DNA of 11,210 nucleotides from JAJYKN01 sp045403145 (GTDB lineage Bacteria; Nitrospirota; UBA9217): assembly GCA_045403145.1 (NCBI GenBank), contig JAXIPA010000064.1, positions 1-11,210 of the forward strand. The letters are read 5' to 3'. The notes under the pieces were generated by a model that did not search any database, had not been told where the DNA came from, and was given only the letters and a program-made list of their open reading frames with translations. Positions 6,426-11,210 of this stretch are shown one piece after another. Both the position numbers and the translations under genes were made by a program. Position 1 is the stretch's first letter. Every line of letters starts with the position of its first letter.

Positions 6426-6532
6426 CTATACTCCTCCATTGTTAAATTTTGAAAACTGATCGTCAATCCGTATCAAAACCATATCTTCGGCACACGTATG
6501 TGCCATACGAGAAAACCAATCCACCTCCTTTC
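6426..6532 (-). promoter_or_regulatory. Cytochrome leader with an unassigned Shine-Dalgarno and a short palindrome
   Basis: On the minus strand a full Shine-Dalgarno, AAAGGAGGTGG (about 6521-6531), lies roughly 100 nt before the cytochrome ATG and serves no called gene. The nearest frames are a TTG start at 6519 (18 codons, spacing 4 nt) and an ATG at 6506 that opens 26 codons beginning MAHTCAEDMVLIRIDDQF and ending at TAG 6426-6428, one base before the cytochrome ATG. The ATG is 17 nt from the Shine-Dalgarno, which is too far for a typical start. A GGCACA-CGTA-TGTGCC palindrome (6489-6504) lies in between. No convincing sigma-70 promoter is visible before the cytochrome gene. Confidence 0.35.
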
Positions 6533-6555
6533 TCAGTATTGATCTGATTGCTGAA

Positions 6556-6717
6556 TAGAGCCTGTATTTAAATGCGTGCATCGTTTCTTGTTGGTCATTC
6601 CTGCGAAAGCAGGAATCCAGTCACTACAAGACCTTCTGGATGCCCCCGGCTTACAAATTGCCGGGGCAGGCTCCTCAAGTCCGGCATGACGGCAAAGGCA
6701 ATTAAATACAGACTCTA
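6556..6717. mobile_element. MITE-like element with terminal inverted repeats
   Basis: The ends TAGAGCCTGTATTTAA (6556-6571) and TTAAATACAGACTCTA (6702-6717) are inverted repeats that match at 15 of 16 positions. Inside is a perfect hairpin ATTCCTGC-gaaa-GCAGGAAT (6597-6616), then a GC-rich stem CCCCGGC with GCCGGGG (about 6644-6665), and GTCAT (6594-6598) with ATGAC (6686-6690). The inner sequence belongs to the widespread GTCATTCCTGCGAAAGCAGG type of dispersed bacterial palindromes. It is about 162 bp long and has no coding capacity, so it would be moved by a transposase elsewhere. No clear target duplication is seen. Confidence 0.6.
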
Positions 6718-6753
6718 AAAATAGTGCAGGCAAAAAATTCGTGCAGGATGAGG

Positions 6754-7113
6754 CTAAACGATAGGAGGTGAGGAATCTGAAAATAACGGGGGACAGGCTT
6801 GAGGAATCTTTACAGGACTCGCAGGCGTTGTGGTCGTGATGAAGACATGAAAAGCCGGGCCATCTATTATTGACGATATCGGCGAGACGGAGACCTGTCG
6901 AACAATCGCGATTTTTGAAGGATAGTCCTGTTGGTCTGATTGCATCCTGTCCTCAGGCAGCATGCGGGGAGAATGAGTCAAATGATCTGAAAAGGCGTCC
7001 AAGGCTGCATCCGCGATCGGATAGAACACAACAAAGGCGAGTAACAACAAATACAGAAGCTTGTATGACCGGCTTCGCGGCAAGTCATTATTATGTATTT
7101 TGACTTTCAGCAT
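6754..7113 (-). CDS. Possible small exported protein, unknown
   Basis: A frame of 119 codons from ATG 7113 (nine more if the ATG at 7140 is used). After a basic start (MLKVKIHNNDLPRSRSYK) comes a hydrophobic segment LLYLLLLAFVVFYPIADA, which reads as a signal peptide or membrane anchor with cleavage near ADA. The rest is a Ser/Pro/Ile-rich, polar tail (SVSPISSIIDGPAFHVFITTTTPASP) ending PPIV. The ribosome site is weak for both starts. A weak sigma-54-like sequence lies upstream. I recognise no family. The signal-like segment is the main support, and the frame could be spurious. Confidence 0.45.
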   Translation of the reverse strand: MLKVKIHNNDLPRSRSYKLLYLLLLAFVVFYPIADAALDAFSDHLTHSPRMLPEDRMQSDQQDYPSKIAIVRQVSVSPISSIIDGPAFHVFITTTTPASPVKIPQACPPLFSDSSPPIV

Positions 7114-7189
7114 ACGTAATTCACTTTCGTAAAAACACATGCAGAGTAATCAGTAATAGGTGTTTATGTACAATTGTAGTTGTAGATAA

Positions 7190-7205
7190 AGCAATAATCA
7201 TACCT
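7190..7205 (-). promoter_or_regulatory. Weak sigma-54-like sequence before the 119-aa frame
   Basis: On the minus strand the sequence is AGGTAT-GATTA-TTGCT. The -12 box and the 10-bp GG-GC spacing are right, but the -24 box agrees only in GG and A. If real it would start transcription near 7179, about 65 nt before ATG 7113. Confidence 0.25.
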
Positions 7206-7312
7206 GAATATGTTATAAAAATTAGAACTTATGCAACTAATGGATAAAAAATGAACAAAATACTTGTTAATGACTCGGAAGAGATGTCAGGCGTTAGCGG
7301 AGGGCTATTCTC

Positions 7313-7359
7313 AAAAAAACGGGGTTATAGCACCCCGGGAATGGCGTCAAATAACCCCG
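7313..7359 (-). terminator. Terminator-like hairpin with no assigned gene
   Basis: CGGGGTTAT (7320-7328) and ATAACCCCG (7351-7359) are a perfect 9-bp inverted repeat with a 22-nt loop. On the minus strand the stem is followed by seven T (7313-7319). There is no T-run on the plus strand, so it would act on minus-strand transcripts coming from the 7360-7700 region, where no gene is called. Confidence 0.5.
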
Positions 7360-7516
7360 AGCCTTCACAAAAAATCGTGAAAAATATTATATTTGTTACC
7401 AATAGTAACATTTTTTCTTGGAATCATGCAGTCCCTTTCATTTCTTCAGCCAGTTTTCATTCTGGTGATCCAGCCAAAATCCCGGCGAAAGGTCACCGGT
7501 TCCGATAATATCTGAC

Positions 7517-7546
7517 TTGTAAAAAAACTATCTTGTGGTTTATAAT
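7517..7546 (+). promoter_or_regulatory. Sigma-70-like promoter of the kinase-regulator operon
   Basis: TTGTAA (7517-7522) matches the -35 consensus at four of six positions, and TATAAT (7541-7546) is a perfect -10, 18 bp apart. The start would be near 7553, giving a leader of about 150 nt before the kinase ATG at 7705. Confidence 0.6.
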
Positions 7547-7704
7547 GCGACGCAGTAAACGTTCGAGAGAGGTCGGTATCCCTCGGCATGAAAAAAGTGC
7601 TCTGGGTGCGAAGAGGTTTTCGTCTCTGCTCAATCCCGCCGGGTTGAAATGACCATATCCACGGTTCCTCTTCCGGAGTCTGTACGGGCATTCCTTTTTT
7701 TACC

Positions 7705-9315
7705 ATGAATCCTTTCCCTAGAAAGAAATTCAGCCTGGGCTTCAGGTTCAGCCTCATGGTCGGCGCGGTCCTGCTTCTGTTTTGCGCCGTTTTTTCCCTG
7801 GTGCTCTACTCCTACCTGAAGAACCAGGTGATCAAGGAGGCTGAGGACAGGACCACGATCATCATCACCCAGGTCAAGGCCCTGGGCGGGTACGTGACCG
7901 AGACCCTCAGGCCGCGGATGTTCGAAATCCTCTCGAAGACGAAGACGGAGGACGAGTTCGTGATCGAGGCGATGTCCACCACGCACGTGAACCTGCAGGT
8001 AATGAAGCGGTTTTCCGCGGACCTTCCGGATTACCGTTACCAGCGGCTGTCGGACCGGCCGCTCAATCCCGAAAACACAGCGGACGAGTTCCACCGGCAG
8101 CAGCTGCGGCATTTTGAGAACAACAGAGACCTGAAGTCCTGGCGCGGCATCGTCACGACAAACAACGGCAGATACCTCGTCTCGACGCGCCCCGTTGTCT
8201 CCGACGACAGCTGCCTTGCATGTCACGGTACCCGGGAAACAGCCCCCCGTCCCATCTCGCTCAAGTACGGGAAAGAGGGCCACTTTGGATGGAAGGCCGG
8301 CGACGTCGTGGGCGTCGAGTCGATCTCCATTCCCCTCGATGTGGCACTTGCCCGCGTCAGGAAGGTGGCCATGGACACTTTCACTTTGGGCGTCATCACG
8401 CTCGGACTGCTGTTTCTTACCATCTATCTGATCTTCCGCGCTGTCGTGACGAAGCCGCTGAACCGCCTTTCTCTGACGTTCCAAAGGATCGCTGACGGGA
8501 CCGAACCCCTTGGCAGGGACATTCCCGTTGGCCGGCAAGACGAGATCGGCGACGTCACCGGATCGTTCAACGTCCTCTCGCGTCACCTGCTCACGGCGCA
8601 GGAGAAGCTCAAGAAGACGGCGGAGATCGAAAAACAAATGATGGAAACGGAAAAACTGGCTGCCCTCGGGCAATTGTCCGCCGGAGTGGCCCACGAGATC
8701 AACAACCCCCTGGGCGGCGTGAAACTCTGCTTCAACAACCTCATGACCACCGCCATGGACGAAGACAAGCGGAAACAGCACGTGAGCGTCATCAATACGG
8801 GTTTCGACCGCATACAGAACATCGTGAAAGGCCTCCTCGACTTTTCGAAAAATGCGTCGCTCTCCGTAGCACCGGCCTCCCTGAACCGGATTGTGGAGGA
8901 CGTCCTGAACCTGGCGGAATACACCGTTTCCAGAAAGGGCATCCGGCTCGTAAAGGACCTCACCCCGGACATGCCCCAGCTCCCGGTGGACACCAACAAG
9001 CTCGAGCAGGTATTCCTGAATCTCATCATGAATGCGGTCCAGGCCATGGAAACCGGAGGCGTGCTGACCGTTCGAACGCGGTGCGAGGGAAGCGCCTGCA
9101 CCCTTTCCGTTTCGGATACCGGAAAGGGGATTGCCGCCGATGTCGTCCCGAGGATCTACGATCCCTTCTATTCCACAAAGGGTGTCGGGGAAGGCACGGG
9201 TCTTGGCCTCACGGTGAGCAAGGCGATTGTGGAGCAGCACGGCGGCCTGATCTCGTTCGAGACCTCGGAGGAGGGCACGACCTTTACGGTCACGCTGCCC
9301 GGAAAGAAGCAGTGA
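7705..9315 (+). CDS. Sensor histidine kinase with periplasmic haem-c (Tll0287-like) domain
   Basis: A 536-aa membrane kinase. It has a first membrane helix at about 13-37, a periplasmic domain at about 50-210 of the DUF3365/Tll0287-like type with one haem c motif, CLACH at 170-174 in a DDSCLACHGT context, and a second helix at about 224-246. A HAMP linker follows (about 247-300), then the dimerisation domain with phospho-acceptor His330 (SAGVAHEINNPLGG). The ATPase domain has N box Asn443 (LIMNAVQAM), G1 DTGKGI (471), F box YDPFYSTKG (485) and G2 GTGLGL (497). All catalytic boxes are intact. It probably senses redox state or a haem ligand outside the membrane and phosphorylates the regulator encoded next. 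The ATG at 7705 is forced: no ATG, GTG or TTG occurs in frame back to the stop at 7645. It has no Shine-Dalgarno, but overlaps the stop of a 19-codon upstream frame (ATGA at 7705-7708). Confidence 0.93.
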   Translation: MNPFPRKKFSLGFRFSLMVGAVLLLFCAVFSLVLYSYLKNQVIKEAEDRTTIIITQVKALGGYVTETLRPRMFEILSKTKTEDEFVIEAMSTTHVNLQVMKRFSADLPDYRYQRLSDRPLNPENTADEFHRQQLRHFENNRDLKSWRGIVTTNNGRYLVSTRPVVSDDSCLACHGTRETAPRPISLKYGKEGHFGWKAGDVVGVESISIPLDVALARVRKVAMDTFTLGVITLGLLFLTIYLIFRAVVTKPLNRLSLTFQRIADGTEPLGRDIPVGRQDEIGDVTGSFNVLSRHLLTAQEKLKKTAEIEKQMMETEKLAALGQLSAGVAHEINNPLGGVKLCFNNLMTTAMDEDKRKQHVSVINTGFDRIQNIVKGLLDFSKNASLSVAPASLNRIVEDVLNLAEYTVSRKGIRLVKDLTPDMPQLPVDTNKLEQVFLNLIMNAVQAMETGGVLTVRTRCEGSACTLSVSDTGKGIAADVVPRIYDPFYSTKGVGEGTGLGLTVSKAIVEQHGGLISFETSEEGTTFTVTLPGKKQ

Positions 9316-10667
9316 AGCGAACCATTCTCATCGTGGAAGACGATCCCATCATGCGGCTCGGGATGGAGCAGTGCCTGGCTTCGCAGGGATACGTCCTTAC
9401 CCTGTGCGACGACGGGGCGAGGGGCGTCAGCGCCCTCGAACAGCGGCGCTTCGACCTCGTGGTCACGGACCTCCGGCTACCGCATTACGACGGGCTGCAG
9501 ATCCTCAAAAAGTCGAAGGCCGTCTCCCCCGAGACCGGGGTGATCGTCATCACCGCATATGCCGAAATCAAGAGCTCCGTCCAGGCCATCAAAGACGGCG
9601 CCTTCGACTACCTCGCCAAGCCTTTTTCCAACGAGGAACTTCTCATCTCCGTGGACCGGTTTTTCAAGTTCCGCCAGCTTGAGGACGAGGTCCTCTATCT
9701 CCGGGAGACGCTCAAGGAAAAGGCGGAATTCGAAAACATCATCGGCGTGAGCCCGGCCATGAAGGCCGTGTTCGACCGCATATCGTCCGTTGCCGACACC
9801 GATGTGCCGGTGCTCATCCAGGGCGAGAGCGGAACGGGCAAGGAGCTTGTAGCGAACGCCATCCACCGTTTGAGCCGGCGCAGCGGCAAGCCGTTCGTGA
9901 AGATCAACTGCGCGGCCATACCCGAGACGCTGTTCGAGTCCGAGCTCTTCGGCCATGAGAAGGGCGCTTTCACGGGCGCGGTGGATGCGCGGAAGGGGAA
10001 ATTTGAATTTGCGAGCGGCGGGACCATTTTTTTCGACGAAATCGGGGACATCCCGCTTTCGCTCCAGCCGAAGCTCCTGCGGGTCCTGGAGGAGAACACC
10101 GTCACGAGGCTCGGCGGGAACTCTCCGGTCAGAGTGGATGTGCGGGGCATTTACGCAACGAGCAAGAACCTCAAGGAATACGCGGCCGAAAAAAAGTTTC
10201 GCGAGGACCTGTTCTACCGGATCAACGTGGTTCCTGTTATGCTTCCTCCACTCCGGGACAGGATAGAGGACCTTCCCTACCTTATCGACCACTTCCTCGC
10301 GCATTATAAGGAAAAGTTCGGAAAGAAGAACGTTGTCCTGACCCAGCCGGCCTATGACGCCCTTCTTTCCTATCGTTATCCCGGCAATGTGCGTGAGCTG
10401 AAGCATGCCATAGAGCGCGCCATCGTGCTGGTCAAGGACGGTCCGGCCGACATACGGCATTTGCCCGACGAGATCGTCGGGACTTCGGAGCGCACACCCT
10501 GCATCGCAGAAGACCTCTCTCTCGAAGCGAGCCTCCGGTGTTTTGAGCGGATGAAGATCCTGAAGGCCCTCAAGGAGTCCGACGGCAGGAAGATCGAGGC
10601 CGCAAATACGCTCGGCATCAGCCGCAAGGTGCTCTGGAAGAAGCTGAAGGATTACGGCATCGAATAA
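9312..10667 (+). CDS. NtrC-family sigma-54-dependent response regulator
   Basis: A 451-aa regulator starting at GTG 9312, which overlaps the kinase stop by four bases (GTGA), so the two are translationally coupled partners. GGAAAG lies just upstream. The frame is open further back to 9081, but the family begins at KRTILIVEDDP. The receiver domain spans 1-120, with acidic pair Glu9-Asp10-Asp11, phospho-acceptor Asp53 (VVTDLRLP), Thr81 and Lys103. The central AAA+ domain (about 141-375) has Walker A GESGTGKE (171), the sigma-54-contacting GAFTGA loop (218-223), Walker B GGTIFFDEIG (236) and YPGNVREL (356). The Fis-type helix-turn-helix is at about 424-451 (IEAANTLGISRKVLWKKLKDYGI). All parts are intact, so it should activate sigma-54 promoters when phosphorylated. 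The paired palindromes directly downstream are candidate binding sites. Confidence 0.95.
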   Translation: MKRTILIVEDDPIMRLGMEQCLASQGYVLTLCDDGARGVSALEQRRFDLVVTDLRLPHYDGLQILKKSKAVSPETGVIVITAYAEIKSSVQAIKDGAFDYLAKPFSNEELLISVDRFFKFRQLEDEVLYLRETLKEKAEFENIIGVSPAMKAVFDRISSVADTDVPVLIQGESGTGKELVANAIHRLSRRSGKPFVKINCAAIPETLFESELFGHEKGAFTGAVDARKGKFEFASGGTIFFDEIGDIPLSLQPKLLRVLEENTVTRLGGNSPVRVDVRGIYATSKNLKEYAAEKKFREDLFYRINVVPVMLPPLRDRIEDLPYLIDHFLAHYKEKFGKKNVVLTQPAYDALLSYRYPGNVRELKHAIERAIVLVKDGPADIRHLPDEIVGTSERTPCIAEDLSLEASLRCFERMKILKALKESDGRKIEAANTLGISRKVLWKKLKDYGIE

Positions 10668-10753
10668 ACCGCTTTTTTTCCCCGCTCGATCAATTCTGTC
10701 TTCACCCCCGCATCCCGAGAACGCCACTAACAAATAATATCCTTCAGGTCGAG

Positions 10754-10802
10754 GTTCCCGCTCGGGAACGCCGCCTTTGGCGCCTTGTTCCCCCGAGGGA
10801 AC
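10754..10802. promoter_or_regulatory. Two palindromes, candidate enhancer sites for the adjacent regulator
   Basis: GTTCCCGCTCGGGAAC (10754-10769) and GTTCCCCCGAGGGAAC (10787-10802) share the form GTTCCC-N4-GGGAAC. Their centres are 33 bp apart, about three helical turns, so a protein pair would sit on the same face. They lie about 88 and 121 bp before the predicted sigma-54 start site, in the classic position of NtrC-type upstream sites. Similar GTTCCC/GGGAAC palindromes also occur as REP-like repeats in some genomes, which is the main alternative. Confidence 0.6.
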
Positions 10803-10836
10803 GCGCTTGCCGCTCTTCCCCTCCCGATCTCCTGTA

Positions 10837-10849
10837 AATCAACAAGATT
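10837..10849 (+). promoter_or_regulatory. IHF-like site between enhancer and promoter
   Basis: AATCAACAAGATT agrees with WATCAANNNNTTR except at the first T of TTR and its last base. It lies between the palindromes and the -24 box, where a bend would help looping. It is a weak match taken alone. Confidence 0.25.
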
Positions 10850-10855
10850 TTCTTA

Positions 10856-10871
10856 TGGCATTTCTGTTGCA
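10856..10871 (+). promoter_or_regulatory. Sigma-54 (-24/-12) promoter of the stress-protein gene
   Basis: TGGCAT-TTCTG-TTGCA matches the consensus TGGCACRNNNNTTGCW except for the last base of the -24 box and the R. The GG-GC spacing is exactly 10 bp. The predicted start is near 10883, giving a leader of about 112 nt. Confidence 0.78.
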
Positions 10872-10994
10872 TACTGTTGTCTCATCAAGAATACGACAGG
10901 TACTTGAGACGTGCAGACAGACAATCTGCAAGGGCAATTTTTTTAAATGGCGAAGCATTGACGAGAAAAAATTTTAAAGAAAGGAGAATGTCGA

Positions 10995-11210
10995 ATGAAG
11001 ATTTTGGTAGCTCATGACGGGTCGGCTCATGCCGGCAAGGCTTTGAACGAGGCGGCTCGGCTGGCGGAAAAGCTTGGGGCCACGGTCAGGGTCGTGACGG
11101 TGGTGCCCGATCTGTGCCTCACCGAGGTTTCGGACAGCGAATGCAAATTGGTGACAGAGTCGCTTTTTTCAGACGCGAAAAGTTCCATGAAGAAGGTGAC
11201 CGACGAGCTG
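10995..11210 (+). CDS. Universal stress protein (UspA family), 5' part
   Basis: The first 72 residues are present before the window ends. MKILVAHDGSAHAGKALNEA is the standard first strand and helix of the family, including the Asp of the DGS turn that contacts nucleotide in ATP-binding members. RVVTVVPD gives the second strand. The C-terminal half with the G-2X-G-9X-G(S/T) ATP motif lies outside, so ATP binding cannot be judged. The ATG is preceded by AAAGGAG at 8-14 nt. It is the first gene after the sigma-54 promoter and the paired palindromes, so it is the best candidate target of the neighbouring regulator. Family members are cytosolic and help survival under starvation or redox stress. 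Confidence 0.88.
   Translation, partial: MKILVAHDGSAHAGKALNEAARLAEKLGATVRVVTVVPDLCLTEVSDSECKLVTESLFSDAKSSMKKVTDEL

Larger units (their letters stand above)
7114..7704. other. AT-rich spacer between divergent genes
   Basis: No convincing gene is seen in these 591 bases. They hold a weak sigma-54-like site (7190-7205), a minus-strand terminator-like hairpin (7313-7359), a small GTTAC-caata-GTAAC hairpin followed by T-rich DNA (about 7395-7416), and a TATAAT promoter (7517-7546) facing the kinase gene. Base composition is visibly more AT-rich than in the flanking genes up to about 7450. Confidence 0.6.

Noticed and set aside
6425..6466. Longer cytochrome start at TTG 6466
   Set aside because: It would place 14 extra residues before a perfect signal peptide and lacks a ribosome site, while ATG 6424 has GGAGGAG at ideal distance.
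6488..6505. TGGCAC on the minus strand before the cytochrome as a sigma-54 promoter
   Set aside because: The GG and the next GC are 11 bp apart, not 10, and the -12 box reads GTGC. The bases are better explained by the GGCACA/TGTGCC palindrome.
6533..6733. Minus-strand frame containing WIPAFAGMT
   Set aside because: This peptide is the well-known translation of the dispersed GTCATTCCTGCGAAAGC palindrome; the frame is the repeat element, not a gene.
7251..7508. Plus-strand 85-codon frame starting MNKILVNDSEEM
   Set aside because: No ribosome site, it spans the minus-strand terminator hairpin, and codon use is unlike the neighbours. It cannot be fully excluded.
7446..7706. Minus-strand 86-codon frame as a firm gene
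   Set aside because: Few Leu, many rare codons (AGA, CGA, ATA), and the perfect TATAAT promoter of the kinase lies inside it. Kept only as part of the orphan-terminator finding.
7630..9240. Long minus-strand frame (536 codons) opposite the histidine kinase
   Set aside because: It is the antisense shadow of a gene with every kinase motif intact; its translation is low-complexity (many His, Arg, Gly, Val) with no recognisable domain. GC-rich third positions keep the antisense frame open.
9081..9311. N-terminal extension of the response regulator back to 9081
   Set aside because: The extension overlaps the kinase ATPase domain in another frame and is Arg/Gly-rich without homology; the receiver domain begins at GTG 9312.
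9477..10733. Minus-strand frame (418 codons) opposite the response regulator
   Set aside because: Antisense shadow of a complete NtrC-type gene; no domain and no ribosome site.
10777..10977. Plus-strand 66-codon frame before the stress-protein gene
   Set aside because: It covers the palindrome and sigma-54 promoter, has no ribosome site and shows no protein-like composition.

Overview
The window looks like a chromosomal segment from a Gram-negative, anaerobic or facultative bacterium of the metal- and sulfur-cycling type, most like Desulfuromonadota (Geobacter relatives) or Nitrospirota. The reasons are two signal-peptide outer-membrane barrel proteins, a large secreted multihaem c-type cytochrome, a histidine kinase with a haem c motif in its sensor domain, an NtrC-type (sigma-54) regulator, and dispersed GTCATTCCTGCGAAAGCAGG-type palindromic repeats. 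This placement is inference; no marker gene is present.

Layout from left to right. At 2-568 (+) is the end of a quinone oxidoreductase. At 569-995 is a spacer with a tandem IS-end-like repeat, a promoter and a structured leader that feeds a small outer-membrane barrel gene (996-1547, +), closed by a clear terminator. At 1782-1940 (-) is a short 52-aa gene preceded by a near-consensus sigma-54 promoter, a perfect IHF-consensus match and a composite repeat. At 2262-3458 (-) is a secreted, probably outer-membrane, protein with its own sigma-70-like promoter, followed by a cysteine-bearing cytosolic protein (3633-4019, -). At 4307-6424 (-) is a ten-haem secreted cytochrome resembling the octahaem tetrathionate reductase family, carrying two InlB-like repeat domains at its N terminus and ending in a strong terminator. 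Upstream of it are a leader with an unassigned Shine-Dalgarno sequence and a MITE-like element with terminal inverted repeats. A possible small exported protein (6754-7113, -) and a roughly 590-base AT-rich spacer follow. A two-gene operon then encodes the haem-c sensor kinase and its sigma-54 activator (7705-10667, +, overlapping by 4 bases). The window ends with the start of a universal stress protein gene (10995 onward, +).

How the parts may work together. The kinase has a CXXCH haem motif in a periplasmic sensor domain, so it probably reads redox state or a gaseous or redox-active ligand outside the membrane and phosphorylates the adjacent NtrC-type regulator. The regulator keeps the GAFTGA loop needed to activate sigma-54 RNA polymerase. 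The window contains two good and one weaker sigma-54 -24/-12 sequences. One lies directly after the regulator, in front of the stress-protein gene, behind two near-identical palindromes centred 33 bp apart that look like enhancer sites. Another lies in front of the 52-aa gene. The hypothesis is a local haem-sensing, sigma-54-dependent regulon involving a stress protein and a previously unnoticed tiny protein. Control of the nearby multihaem cytochrome by the same system is not shown by the sequence: no correctly spaced -24/-12 site is visible in front of it.
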